64,000 nucleotides of DNA from Trematomus loennbergii. Lineage: Eukaryota; Chordata; Actinopteri; Perciformes; Nototheniidae. Positions 1-44,305 of the stretch are shown piece after piece. The notes under the pieces were generated by a model. It was given only the letters and a program-made list of their open reading frames with translations. It ran no database searches and was not told where the DNA came from. A program made the translations under genes and the position numbers. The stretch covers positions 42,501 to 106,500 of the forward strand of contig JAAOOA010000530.1 in assembly GCA_012861695.1 (NCBI GenBank). The letters are read 5' to 3'. How positions within the stretch are numbered: the first letter of the stretch is position 1; every line of letters starts with the position of its first letter.

Positions 1-1235
1 CAGCAGGTTTTAGGACCGGATACCTGCATGAATATATCAGTGATTGCAGCTGGATTATTCAAATGTAATTTTCTTGAAATCTGTTAAAAAAATTCTATAT
101 CATTTTGATCTGACCGCCCCATAATGCTCACATACGTCCACTTCTCAAAACCTCCCCCTATGTCAAAATAACCCTTTTTTCCTAAATGTCTTCAATCTCA
201 AATTAAAATTCCTCCCTTTTCCCTAAATGTTCTACTTTCCAAATACCTTCAATGTCACGCCGTCACACTGAGACATGTCTCCAGTTTGCAGGATGAAGGC
301 ACAGTCCGTCTTTATTTCCTTATCTTCCAGTCGCTGTTATTCTCAGGAAGCCTTCACACAGCTCCAGGAGGAAAACATTCAACTATTTTATCTGGCGCTG
401 ATAAAATGTCTGCAGGCTCGGCATTGTTCTGCCACAATGTCAACTCACACAGTATGCACGGGAAGCCTAACCACAGGAACAATACTGAGCTCTGAATAAC
501 GTGGTACGGTTTACATTCAAAGATTTGATTTGATTAATTATCTGCACAATAAAACTAAGATTGAATGTCTCCCGTCTGAATGTGCGACACTGACTTCACT
601 CAGGTTGAGCTGTGCATCAGTAAACTGCACTTGGTATGTCTACTATCCTGAGATCCTATCACCGTTCCTTATTATACTTTTAGCTGCAACCATTCTTTTA
701 GACCTTTTGTGAATACCTTTGTTTTGAATGATGTGTTAAATGCCTCTGTCTTAACATGGGCTCTAAAATGAACTAACCTTGAACCTATTCCCACGTGCAC
801 TAATTCCCCAAATCGATCTGTTCCTCACTTTACAAAATGTCCTTTTTAAAAGAAATAGAGCACGTGTTAGAAAAGCCACATTTCCCCGGACACATGTATG
901 AAGTATGAACCTTTACGCCGTACCACAGTCTGCAGAAATGAACATACTCAAGGCGTTAATAGTCCAAATAGCTGCTCCTGTGACGCAGCGTTACCCTGCC
1001 GCTCTGTGGACTCTTCACGCTGAGAGAGAGTTCAAGTTCTCCTGCTGCTCATGTGCTGATGTGGAAACCGGGTCATTTGGATGCGGAGCTGAAAATAGAT
1101 CGGGACGTGTCGACCTGCATGTTCACCAGAGCTGAGTGACGCCTGCTTCAGCTTCTGCATACTGGATAATACTAATAATAATAATACATTCGATTTTGAT
1201 AGCGCTTTTTCCTGATGCTCAAAGACTCTTACACA
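1..1235. other. Upstream intron sequence, no gene seen
   Basis: Intron of atp2c1 by position. Short open frames only; none shows family similarity, splice context or codon bias. I looked here for the missing N-terminal exons of the pump and did not find them. Confidence 0.6.
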
Positions 1236-1239
1236 TGTA

Positions 1240-2545
1240 CTGAAACACTCACACAAGTCTTGTCTTTGTGGGGAAAGACTCAGAGATTTTAGCCTCTGCA
1301 GACCCTTTACATGCACTAAAACCTATAGAACTCACTACAGGGACGCAGAATCGGGACTCTTTGAACACAGACTTTTTTAGTTGTGCAGAAACACTGACAC
1401 ACGTCTCTTTGTACTCCTGTCTTCGTGGGGACCGTGTGAGAGTGAAACACTCAGGGATTTTAGCCTCTGCAGACCCTTTACATGCACTAAAACCTATAGA
1501 ACTCACTTCAGGGACGCAGAATCGGGACTCTTTGACACAGACTTTAGTTGTGCAGAAACACTGACACACGTCTCTTTGTACACCTGTCTTCGTGGGGACC
1601 GTGTGAGAGTGAAACACTCAGGGATTTTAGCCTCTGCAGACCCTTTACATGCACTAAAACCTATTGAACTCACTTCAGGGACGTGGAATCGGGACTCTTT
1701 GAACACAGACTTTAGTTGTGCAGAAACACTGACACACGTCTCTTTGTACTCCTGTCTTCGTGGGGACCGTGTGAGGGTGAAAAACTCAGGGATTTTAGCC
1801 TCTGCAGACCCTTTACATGCACTAAAACCTATTGAACTCACTTCAGGGACGTGGAATCGGGACTCTTTGAACACAGACTTTTTTAGTTGTGCAGAAACAC
1901 TGACACATGTCTCTTTGTACTCCTGTCTTCGTGGGGACCGTGTGAGAGTGAAACACTCAGGGATTTTAGCCTCTGCAGACCTTTACATGCACTAAAACCT
2001 ATTGAACTCACTTCAGGGACGCAGAATCGGGACTCTTTGAACACAGACTTTAGTTGTGCAGAAACACTGACACACGTCTCTTTGTACTCCTGTCTTCGTG
2101 GGGACCGTGTGAGGTGTGAAACACTCAGGGATTTAGCCTCTGCAGACCTTTACATGCACTAAAACCTATTGAACTCACTTCAGGGACGTGGAATCGGGAC
2201 TCTTTGAACACAGACTTTAGTTGTGCAGAAACACTGACACACGTCTCTTTGTACTCCTGTCTTCGTGGGGGACCGTGTGAGGGTGAAAAACTCAGGGATT
2301 TTAGCCTCTGCAGACCCTTTACATGCACTAAAACCTATAGAACACACTTCAGGACGCAGGGACTCTTTGAACACAGACTTAGTTGTGCAGAAACACTGAC
2401 ACACGTCTCTTTGTACTCCTGTCTTCGTGGGGACCGTGTGAGGGTGAAACACTCAGGGATTTTAGCCTCTGCAGACCCTTTACATGCACTAAAACCTATA
2501 GAACACACTTCAGGACGCAGGGACTCTTTGAACACAGACTTAGTT
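1240..2545. repeat. Tandem array, ~165-170-bp unit, about 7-8 copies
   Basis: Units carry 'ctgacacacgtctctttgta', 'gggattttagcctctgcaga' and 'catgcactaaaacctat' in fixed order, with indels between copies. A single related copy ('catgcactgaaacctacaga') is at about 12,940-12,970, so the unit probably came from a dispersed repeat. Open frames through it on both strands are repeat artefacts. Confidence 0.9.
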
Positions 2546-2587
2546 GTGATGTGTCTGTGTTGCTTCTCACTGTTTCCCTCCCTGCAG

Positions 2588-34173
<31,586 letters not shown>

Positions 34174-35720
34174 CCTCCCCCGCCCCGCTGACCGGTGAGG
34201 AGGAGGAGGAGGAGGAAGAGGAAGGAGCCTCACAATCGATGGCACTGACTCGTCAAGTTTCCTGATGTGAGGAGGAGGAAGATCTCTGGTCTGTGACTGG
34301 AAGAAGCTCCCAGCCTCGGGGGGTTTATAGTCTAGCTGCCAGCAGTGTGAACGAATGTTGAGGACCCCAAAGTTTTATATTAGAAATGTAGAGTAGGGTC
34401 TCCAGCTCATAGAACCTGCCTGATGCTAACCTGCAGATGTTGGACATTTACACAATTACTATAAGTTGTGTTAGATAGCATATATGCAGACGGTAGCTAA
34501 AACGTTTTGAGGCCCCTAAAACTTAAAAATCGACCCAAAATGCATCCTAATCAGTCCACAGAGAGTTTAGATATATGTCCTCTTTCTGGTTAAAACTGCT
34601 ATTGTTGATCCTGAAGATGTCAGGAAGATTCAGCGTCCCTCAACAAACCCCAAATGTTCCAAATCGGCCAAGCCACGTTTTAAGCTATTGCCTATATATG
34701 CTAATCAACACTAGTTAACCCAACTCATGCTAATTGTGCAAAAGTCCCAGCATCTGCAGGTTAGCATCCGGCAGCTTCTATGAGCTGGAGACCCTACTCT
34801 ACATTTCTATCATAACACTTTGGGGTATCAACATTTCCTAGTTCACAACAGGACTCTATGAGCTGAAGACAGACGGTTATTGGACTGGACTTTTGTTAAA
34901 CTGGGGGCAAGATGGATGCCCCCCCCCCCCCCCCCTCCATCGTGCTTTAGGACGGTTTCTTCTCCCCGAAGGATGGAGGAGACGTGCAGTTCTTCTTTTT
35001 TAATCTTCAGAAGGTGTTGACCACTTCTCCACATGTATAAGGGTGGAGGTGTGAGGGTGGAGGTGTAAGGGTGGAGGTTTAAGGGTGGAGGTGTAACGGC
35101 ACTCAAACACGCTGAAACACTTCCTTTTGAGGTTAAAGTAAATTCTGCTGCTAAAATTATTAGTATTATGAATGATTGAAAGGAAACGAGGTGCGTGTGC
35201 ACATCTCACAAAAACAGATTTTTAATTACTTTTCTTTTACAATATCATCATTCCCAAATATAATTAGAATAAGAGAAAGTCCCTCAAATGTTTTACGTGA
35301 TTTAAACATTATTGTTATTATTGTTATTGTTACTACACTATTTTCCGATCCGCTCTAATTCATCACGAGTGGTTCGTCGTCCCGTGCTGCATCTGTAATT
35401 AAAGATAGGTAGTGTTTCCAGAAGCCTGCACACTAAGAGATTTAAAGGAACATTTGCTATGTTTTCATTTCCTTTGGGTACGGACCAACAGAGGGGAAGT
35501 ACAGCTGCAAAAGTGACCAAAGCATCTGAACCAAAAACCAGGTAATTAGTAATGAACGTGTCGTTACACCTCCACTTCACGGGCTTGCTTTCTGTGATCT
35601 GTGCTTGTTTTTTTTTATGCTTCTTCCTGAGCACACTGGTTCTTATTTAAATTAAATGGTATTTGTACAGCTGATGACAAATGCTTTTTTCTTGTCATAT
35701 TTAATATAAATAAATAAAGT
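34174..35720 (+). other. atp2c1: Putative atp2c1 3' UTR and flank
   Basis: No coding exon follows the stop. Overlapping AATAAA hexamers at 35,709-35,718 are the first good poly(A)-signal candidates I see. Contains a (GAG)n patch at 34,196-34,225, a 17-base C run near 34,920 and a ~13-bp 'gggtggaggtgta' array at 35,038-35,098. UTR extent is inferred only. Confidence 0.4.
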
Positions 35721-36429
35721 TCCTGTTGAATATCCTGATGCTAAAATGTGGATTCCGGCCTCGAAACGCACTACGCGGTGCGTTCAGGGTACACACACTT
35801 TCTAGTAAAGATGCATTTTTCTCATCCTGTGCCTTAGAGACGTCATTTTAAATATCTCCAATATAAAAACCCTTTAATCAGTGTCAGCACTCAAAGGGTT
35901 TCACAAGAGAATCTCCTCAAAATAGTAATAAAAAGGTTTATTTACCATTTTTATTAAATGTGGATGTATTCTCTTCTTCACCGGGGGTCGTCTTCTCTTT
36001 ATAGGACATGGTGCTTTCTGGGAAATGTAGTTCTAGCAGTTGAAAGTTTAATTTATTTAGGTTTTGGCCTGAAAACATGAACACTAGAAAATAAAATATA
36101 TTTTCACTCGGTTTCCAAAACATTCAATCTTGTTTTATTTGTGCAAAACTGTGATATGTTTCTCAATATGAAGTAAAATATGATCCAACCTCTACTCTTT
36201 CCAGGTTTTTGTTTGTAATGCTGCGTTCACACCGGACGCAAAGCACAGTGTTTGACTATGAATCAGAAAACCAAAACAGCCAATATCACCCAGCTGCAGC
36301 CGCAGCAAGACGGTACACGACACGCCCCTACACAACACTACGGTGGCTGAGAGACATTGATACCGTACATGGCAGATTAAAAACAAATTGCAAATGTTGT
36401 AGCATTTTAAGCAACTATTAAGCAAATCA

Positions 36430-38045
36430 ATTAATAACCTATAAATTATGAGAAAACCGTGTTTCATGGCGAGCATTATGTTGCCATGGCAACGGCATTT
36501 GAAGAAATCTCAAACTGTCCCGTAGATGTCTTCACGGCTGGACTGTTAGCACACGTGAAGTTTGAGCACTTTTTGAACATTTTCATAGGAGTTATAGCAA
36601 TATCGTGTTTTATTGTGAGGGATGCGTTGCCATGGCAACAGCTTTTGAGGAAACTATTGGCACATAGACATGTTGAGGGCTGGACCATTAACCATTATCT
36701 CAAGTCTGGTGCCGTTTTGACCCTTTTCACAGGTGTTACGACATCGTGTTTTTTGGCGAGGGATGCGTTCCATGGAATCGGCATATGGTGAGATCTCAGA
36801 TTTGACGTAGAGCTGTTGAGGCATGGAGTGGTGATATACAGGTGAAGATTGGGGGACGATCGGACCGTGTCCATTGGAGTTACAGCGACATCGTGTTTCA
36901 TGCTGCTGCTGTTTTATGGCGAGGGATGCGTTAACATAGTAACACCACATTACGTAACATCAGATTTGATGTAGAGCTGAGTTAACCATTATCTGAAGTC
37001 TGCTGCTCTGAGCATGTCAGTTGGAGTGATGACATCATCGTGTTCCATGACACAGGTGTTTATAGTTGAGCTAACGAGCTCTGTAGAGATCAAAGGTTCC
37101 CATTGTTCTGAATGAGAGATAAACCTCTTACATGTGAACGTTTTGTTGAAGAACCGTAACAGGTATTGGTGACATTTCAAAGCGTGAGCATCTGAAGGAA
37201 GTTGAGCATCTGAAGTGTGCTTTTTGTGTACTTTCGGGTTAATAATGTGGCCTTTTTGGCAGATTAACTAAAGGTGGGCGGCTGCTGCTGTGAGGAAAGA
37301 TCAGCTTGAATTTACAATTGGCTTTAATGGAGACATGTTGAAAGTTTTTGTCACTTCATGTCCTCAAGAGGCATTTTGTTTAATTATTTTGCTTACTTTT
37401 TTTCCATTTTTCAAGCTACTGTAAGAGATGTTTTCCTACGTTTGTCATGACAAATTATGTCTCAGGAATGTAGGGTTTGGGAATTATGGCAGGTTTAAAA
37501 AAGAATATGAAGGCGAATTTCAAGCTGTTCCTCCACTCTAGCTTTGAGATCACACACCTTAACGAGCTGCTCAATACACACTAATGTTAAAATCTTAAGA
37601 AGGCCTCTTTACCAAGGTCTGAACAATGTTTAATATCTCTAAAAGTATAAATCAGATTTAAAAGTTGTTTAACACGAATAATGTCAGAAAGATGTATAAC
37701 ATTTTAAAGTTGGAAAGAGGTTTCTGAGTGAAAGTATGAAGGAGCAGTTAGCAGTTGAAGTCGCATGAAGATTTTTCAAGTCTGAAGAGTTTCTCCATTG
37801 ACTTCAATGTTAAACATTTGATGAATTATGGGATGTATCTCTGGAATTATGAAAGTTATGAATGAGAAAAGTAATAGCCATTGATTCCTGACCGAGCTGA
37901 ACGTTTTGATGTTTGAACGGAGTTTCTGCGATGTGGAATGTGGGAGCAGAAGAGGTGCAAATAACCCGGCGGAAGAATAATACTAAATAATTAGTGCGTA
38001 GAAGAACCAGTAGTGGGAGTGCTGTATCAGCATTCCCACTATCTG
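36430..38045. repeat. Dispersed ~150-bp-unit repeat ('gttgccatggcaacggcat' family)
   Basis: Diverged tandem copies of a unit with 'catcgtgttttatggcgagg', 'tgccatggcaacggcata' and 'ctgaagtctggtgccgttt' between 36,430 and 37,180, then a single-copy tail ending 'gtgggagtgctgtatcagca'. The same family fills 50,400-52,213 and 58,909-60,720. Confidence 0.75.
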
Positions 38046-38049
38046 TAAA

Positions 38050-39865
38050 TTATGTTTGTCTAACTGCTACACATGTATTTATACATAAATGTAGATATTT
38101 ATGAACATCTAAATATAATTGTTAAAGGTTTTAAGATATAAATAATCACATCATGGGGTCATTAAGGTTTCAAACAGGTTCATGTAAGGTAGGCCTACTA
38201 TAACATGAAAACATGATTCAAACTCATTTCTGAATCTCACATTAGCCTGTAGTTTGGTCTGTTATTGATATGGGCTTGACACCCCTTCACAATGATCATC
38301 ATTGACTTTTTAATGAAATTATGAGCTCAATCATTCACATGTATTATTATTACTTTATAAATTAAGAGTACTAGGGGTCCGTTACAAAACCTTTGCAGGA
38401 ATCGTCATGCATTCTGAATGTTTCTGTACTTTAAAAACAGGCATCATGGCTCAAGATCCTGTTCTTGTTTAAGATGATTCAGACTCATTTGTGAATTTAA
38501 CATCCATATTCACTCTTCAAAACTGAAACAACTCAAACATTTTTTTAAAGCATTGCAGGCCTAAAGCTCCACGTCCGTCACCTATATTTTAATTTCTTCC
38601 ATCAAACTTTAAAAATGGCAAACAGCATGTTTTTAAAGATTTAATCTTTTAAGAAACAAAATTCAACTTTGAACAGAAGGGTTTAAAAACACGTTTTTAA
38701 TGCAAATAAACTTGAAACATAAACCTATTTGTCATTTCAAAATTCACTTTTATTGTCTGCGAGAAAGACACAGTAGGCTATGAGCGAATACATATCAACA
38801 TTCAAAAATTACAAAGTCGTACAATATATACCATGTGCTACTAGGATTAAGTACGATGAGAGGATTTTGTGTTTTGAATATGTAAAGAGAAAAGTTACAT
38901 CAATTAAAATAAATGTATGGCAAGTACGATAAAATGAACATAATGTCAAGATATAGCCAATATACAATCAACATGCTTGAATATAAAGGCAAGAAGAACA
39001 ATAAACAGATGAACATTTAGGTTTTGTGTGTAAATTGTGACAGAGCAAACCATCTTAATACATGTAGCAGCCTAACCCCTAGATTCCACCGGGTCCGTCC
39101 AGGGTAAGACAGCAAACTAAGCTTCTTTAACTGCTGCTAGAACACAGTTTCACCATGGGGTATTTCTAACAAGACCAAAAAGATATACAAGGCTTCCAAA
39201 ACAGAAGACACCAACTCAATACAGTATTTTAATTTCCTTCAAAACGACAAAAGCACAAATAAAAACGAAATAACATGTGATGTTAGAAATATGAATATAA
39301 GACTAACAATTACAGTAGGTTTGCTGAATGAGAATATTTGTATCTTATAAAATAATTCCTACAACACTCGCAGGTTGAGAGAGGACGCTGGCGCAGACTG
39401 TTCGCCGCTTCTCCGGCTGCACCTAGTAGTGTTTTGTTTGTTTGTCGTTCTTTTGCCGGCTCTAACGCCATGTAGCTGATAAGTAGCATATTGAAAAGTT
39501 TATTAACAGCTTGTATATTGGGTATATATATCAAATATAACATCAGAAAGTATTTATCAAACGCTCACAGGCAGCTGTGTTCAGACCCAGTTTGACGTAA
39601 AGGATGTATCCTGGTTTCATTGATCTCATGGCTGTGATGTGTAATTTACGTGGATTTAATAGTACCGCATAGTTTAGCAAAGTGACCGATCTCCCAGCTA
39701 GCGCTGTCTGTGTAGCTGTCGTGTGCCCGTATGTTAAACGCTATCGATTGAAACGGCAGCGTTTTATTAATATTTTGTTTCAAACTCTCGTAGTAAAAAC
39801 AAAACTAGTGGAAGGGGAAATGCTCCCAGGGGAAGCTGATCCACCTTCAGACGCGGGTACAGCTC
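38050..39865. other. Intergenic sequence, AT-rich, no gene seen
   Basis: No ORF with family similarity; some short repeats but no definable ends. Confidence 0.5.
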
Positions 39866-39871
39866 GTTCCC

Positions 39872-40752
39872 TCTCCTTTCACACCGGCGCTTTTCACTTT
39901 CTAGCTCCTCGCGAGAGCTTTTCTGGTTCAGCTCCCGTTTCCCTTTCAGCTCCCGCTCTGTTCACACCGCCCAGAGCTGCCGAGAGATTTTCTCCCACAA
40001 CAACAACGGGCCGGGGACTACGTCGGGTCGACGATCGTGTTGCTTTTATCATACGAAGCCAGATTAAATTAAATAACGACTTCTCCAACCTTATACTTTT
40101 CTCCAGAGTGCCGTGGTTCATTGTTTATTAATGTGTTTCAGCGGCATTTACCGACCGCTACAGTGCTGGCTGCTCTTCAACGGAGGTTATTCTCCCGTTA
40201 GCTCACACGGCTCTAAAGTATTCACTGTCTGACTGTCACACAAGCAGCTGATACATATCCCCAGTTCCCTTAAGGAATGTGTGTCAGTCTGAATTGACGC
40301 TGTTTGGCATCACAACGCTGTTATGAAAGTGTTAGCATAGCAACCGAAGCTAAACTGACTACTTGCTAAGCCGTTTTCTCCAGGCACATTTTACCGGCGT
40401 ATTTTTCATATGATTCTACTTGTGATAGTCGGACATGACAACCTGTACAGCCCATGTATTAATTCCATCCGATAGCTGCTATAATAACAAACAAAACGTC
40501 TGCCTGCTCTCCACAATGATCAATAACAGCGAACGGATGGTCAAAGTAAGGTTTCCTGCACGCCTCGACGTAAGCGACGCCGCGTCATAGCTCCAAAGCT
40601 CTTGCCTCTGGACCGACAACTTTTTGGAGCTGGAAGTGAACCGCATTCCGGAGCTATGACGCGCCGCCGCTGCGGTGTGAACAGGAACAACCGGCGCTTT
40701 TCAGGCTCTAGCTCCCAGCAGGAGCTGGAAAAGCGCGGTGTGAAAGGGGCAA
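39872..40752. mobile_element. MITE with ~60-bp inverted termini
   Basis: The left end 'cctttcacaccggcgctttt' and right end 'aaaagcgcggtgtgaaagg' are inverted repeats that extend through 'agctcc(t)' motifs. The core matches 13,158-13,737. No transposase. hAT-like by look, but no target duplication is certain. Confidence 0.75.
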
Positions 40753-41280
40753 CATCTGAGCCGCGGTCTGTGTGAAGTGTGAACGCCGCTCCGCAGTTTA
40801 ATGCAGGGCCGTAGCTGCGTTTTTAACGGGCAGTGTTGCCAACTCCATAGTAAGGAAAGTAGCTATTGGCTGTCCGAAAAGTCGCCAAAAGTCCCTAAAT
40901 GACGTCATCGCCTAATTTGCATATCATGTAATGGCGGTAAAAAAACCTTCCACCCCCTTCAAGGATCAAAACTTGAAACCACCAGAGTAAATCCAGACGA
41001 CAGTAGATCAGAAATGTCTCTATTAGAAAAAGTAGAAAGTAGAAATTGTTTTAGTAGTTTTTAGTAGAAATCTCCCTTACAATAAAGGCAGTATAGTATG
41101 CCCGTGTGTCATCTCCAATAAATGGCTTCAACCATCCTTTAAACTCAGGGTTTGATTCCCACTCCTTTCTGTACTTTTGTGAATAGGCTACAGTTTAGAC
41201 TGTGACATGATGACCTTTGTGGATGTTTAGCTTGTCACAGAGGCACACACACACAGTGGACGAGGTGATTACCCATAAGA

Positions 41281-41620
41281 AATGTTACCATAGTGTACCA
41301 TAGTACGTACCATGGTATACCATGGTACTACCATGGTACTACCATGGTACACCATGGTACTGCCATGGTACTACTATGGTACTACTATGGTACCTCAGAT
41401 TTTACCATGGTGTACCATAGTACTACCATGGTACCTCAGATGTTACCATGATGCATACCATGGTATAACCCTGGTACATACCGTTGTACCACAGCTGTTA
41501 CCATGGTACATACCATGGTACCTCCGATACTATAGTACATGCCGCGGTACCTCAGATAACTGGTACTCCATAGAGTATTCAAATGGTACTACAGGTATAC
41601 CATGGTATGTATCATGATAA
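41281..41620. repeat. Left subterminal array of palindromic ACCATGGTA repeats
   Basis: Dense run of ccatggtac/taccatggt, each half its own reverse complement, hence rich in CCATGG and GGTACC sites. Lies just inside 'acccataagaaatg'. Mirror of the arrays at 54,960 and 55,830; candidate transposase-binding region by analogy with the subterminal repeats of plant CACTA elements. Confidence 0.85.
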
Positions 41621-42049
41621 TCACTCAAGTCCCATTGTATGCATTTTTTTAAATGTTAATGCAGGTCTTATACTTTGTTTAGTATTTTTCATTGCTGGTT
41701 TTAGTTGGTTTCCCTTTAGGTAACATATATTTTCATCTTCTTTTTCAACACATCTTGACACAAAATAGCCAAAGAATTACACTTTAGATAAAGATGTTCT
41801 CAATGTTGTTATTGAATGAGACAACTGAGTTCATACAGAGCTTCAATGTGGCGTTTTACTCACATATTTAGAAATATCCATGCAGATTTACCCAGTCACA
41901 GACACAAACACACATGCATTACAAAATACAGTTAATGATCAAACAGTGAGTTATAAAAAAACAATAATAGCATAAAGAAAAACACATTTAAATCATCATA
42001 TTATGTGCAGACAAATTGAGTCTCAACAGTTTGTGCTAGCCCTCAACAT

Positions 42050-44305
42050 TTAACTTGTCTCAAACACAGGCATTTTCATCACATATAGCTTACCCCCATG
42101 TTCAATTGCAATACATTTAGCTACTATGTCCTCACATGTCAATACACACAATTCATTGGAGATCTTTACTTTTACAAGAAATTTTGCAATGTTTGTATGG
42201 ATCTCTGCATCATAGATAGCTGGCTGTATGTGCTCCTGCTGCAATGGCTTGTAGAAAACAAGAAGTTCTCTGCAACAACAGTTTGCATCTCTTTCACAGT
42301 TGCAGGGTTTTGGTACAACAACCAAGGACTCTACCATACCAAAGCAATTTGAGGTTTCTATCACTGAATTATTTCTTTTGAAATGCATACTGTAGTCTCT
42401 GGTGGTGACTAAAATGTTTTTATACACACAACGCTTGTATTCAGTTACACTATTAAGATGTTGGTACCTTGTGGGTGTACTGTTTTGCAGTGCAGCAATC
42501 TCCCTCACATTTAACAGTCTGTGAGAGCCACATCCTAAAGTGACTAAATGTTCTCTTATGCAGTTTGCTGACTTCGTAACAATGTTACTACTGGTCAGGG
42601 AAAAGAAAAAATCTTGCATTTCTCTGCTTGAATCCTGGAGTAAAGCATTTCCTTTTCTTACAACTTTCTGATATGAAAAAAAATTCTTAAAAATCTGTGA
42701 AGAAACTGATTGCGTGCCAGAGTACAACTGCAAGAGTTTTCCATTCATATCTTCAAACACAAATGCTGAATTGGCCCATAAAAGACCCCAGTCCCTGGCA
42801 CTCTGGGTAAGATGTGTCAACATATGGCAGTTATATGAACAATGTTCAGGTCCATAAAGATCTGGTACTTTTGCTACAAATTGAACTAAACATAACTCTG
42901 CACAATTGAGCTCATCATGAGTGGCAAACTGGGATAGGAGGATGTGAACCGCACATGCAAGAAGCATCCAATGTTTGTAGTAAAGTCCTGGCAAAACAGT
43001 CCTTAATATTACAGGGGAATAGAGAAGAGCAAATGCCCTCCACTCAGAAGCTTTCCAATATATCCTCTCACTTAAGCGCCTAGGATTTCTTCTAATTTCA
43101 TTTGGTGGCTGAATCTTACACAAAGCTTTGTCCAGGTCATCTAACTGAAGAGGAGTCAAGTGAAAGTTCTTGTTGGCATAATGAGGGTCAAACCAAAGAT
43201 TAACAAATTGACGCACTACACCAAGACAAAAACAATGCATGTAGTCTGGTATAAAGCCTTTGATAAGGTCAAATGATGGCAACAGGATCAGTGGACTTGG
43301 TCCTTTAACACCCCTTTGAGCTTTGTCATCACCGTTTTCCATCACTAACTCGGCAAGTTGTACAGTTTCAGCCATTTGTCTCAGTTCACATCCAACTATC
43401 TGTACAGGATAGACTCTAGTAAAACCTCTGCCTTTTGGTACCACCTCCCCTTTGTGGTAGCAAAAACCACATCCAAATTCTCCATTGAACTGTTTAAAGT
43501 TCTGCACCATTGCCCTTGCTACTGCATCACAAATACATATTTTAGCTGTTACTCTGGTGTGATGTTCTAATCCATTATCATCTTTCCAATAGAATCCTGT
43601 GTCCCTCAGTTTTTGAAGTTCATGGATGAATGGGGTGAAGTAACTTTGAACCTTGGGTTTCCCTTTGCCAAACCATAATGTATGCAATAGAACATTTTTA
43701 CATCTATCCACAAATGGTAATTCATTGATAGTACACAAGATGGGCCAAATTGAAGTTTTTGATGAATTGAACACAGGGGCGCCATCACAATTGAAGGTTA
43801 GTGTAATACTGTCAGTGTTGACTTCCTGAGCCTCGCGTCTGTATTCACTTCCAGTGTTAATATCAGAAATGGAGGCATCTCTTGTGAAATGCTTGCCTAG
43901 CTTTGATTGGACATTGGCAAGGATATTTCTCAGTTGCACTTTAAGTGGCATTACAAGGAAATAGTATGCCTTCTCAAGTAGACCCTTTCTGTTCAAGCTC
44001 TGCTGGCACACCCCACACTCATTACCTGGTTCAACACCGAGGTAGTTTGCACATCTGGGACAGTAAAAATGAATTTCTGTTTTGTCATTATAATCAAGAA
44101 AGTATTTCTCTAAATACCACACTGACTTTGGCACACATCCGGGCACCACAAAGTTTAGGAGCTCGAGGAGGTGTTTGGTCGCTGCTTTTGACAGGCCATG
44201 CTTCAGGATAAAAGCCATGAGAAGAAGAAGGAGAGCTGCCATGGTAACTGAAGAACCAGCATAGATCTTCTTCTCACCATTGAAGGTAGGGTCAAATACA
44301 TGCTC
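42050..44305 (-). CDS. Transposase main exon with catalytic DDE core
   Basis: 2,256 nt, 751 codons plus stop TAA at 42,050-42,052. Acceptor (minus strand) tattag at 44,309-44,306; the exon opens EHVFDPTFNGEKKIYAGSS, so the Met at 44,242 that begins the longest ATG frame is internal. No frameshift despite age. Confidence 0.88.
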   Translation of the reverse strand, partial: EHVFDPTFNGEKKIYAGSSVTMAALLLLLMAFILKHGLSKAATKHLLELLNFVVPGCVPKSVWYLEKYFLDYNDKTEIHFYCPRCANYLGVEPGNECGVCQQSLNRKGLLEKAYYFLVMPLKVQLRNILANVQSKLGKHFTRDASISDINTGSEYRREAQEVNTDSITLTFNCDGAPVFNSSKTSIWPILCTINELPFVDRCKNVLLHTLWFGKGKPKVQSYFTPFIHELQKLRDTGFYWKDDNGLEHHTRVTAKICICDAVARAMVQNFKQFNGEFGCGFCYHKGEVVPKGRGFTRVYPVQIVGCELRQMAETVQLAELVMENGDDKAQRGVKGPSPLILLPSFDLIKGFIPDYMHCFCLGVVRQFVNLWFDPHYANKNFHLTPLQLDDLDKALCKIQPPNEIRRNPRRLSERIYWKASEWRAFALLYSPVILRTVLPGLYYKHWMLLACAVHILLSQFATHDELNCAELCLVQFVAKVPDLYGPEHCSYNCHMLTHLTQSARDWGLLWANSAFVFEDMNGKLLQLYSGTQSVSSQIFKNFFSYQKVVRKGNALLQDSSREMQDFFFSLTSSNIVTKSANCIREHLVTLGCGSHRLLNVREIAALQNSTPTRYQHLNSVTEYKRCVYKNILVTTRDYSMHFKRNNSVIETSNCFGMVESLVVVPKPCNCERDANCCCRELLVFYKPLQQEHIQPAIYDAEIHTNIAKFLVKVKISNELCVLTCEDIVAKCIAIEHGGKLYVMKMPVFETS

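Noticed and set aside
36209..37180. Several 60-110-codon ORFs with 'PWQRIPRHKTRC'-like peptides
   Set aside because: All derive from the dispersed ~150-bp repeat and recur at 50,500-51,740 and 59,390-60,640.
39682..40131. 149-codon plus-strand ORF
   Set aside because: Lies across the end of a MITE, has no similarity I recognise, and its core recurs in an intron at 13,158.
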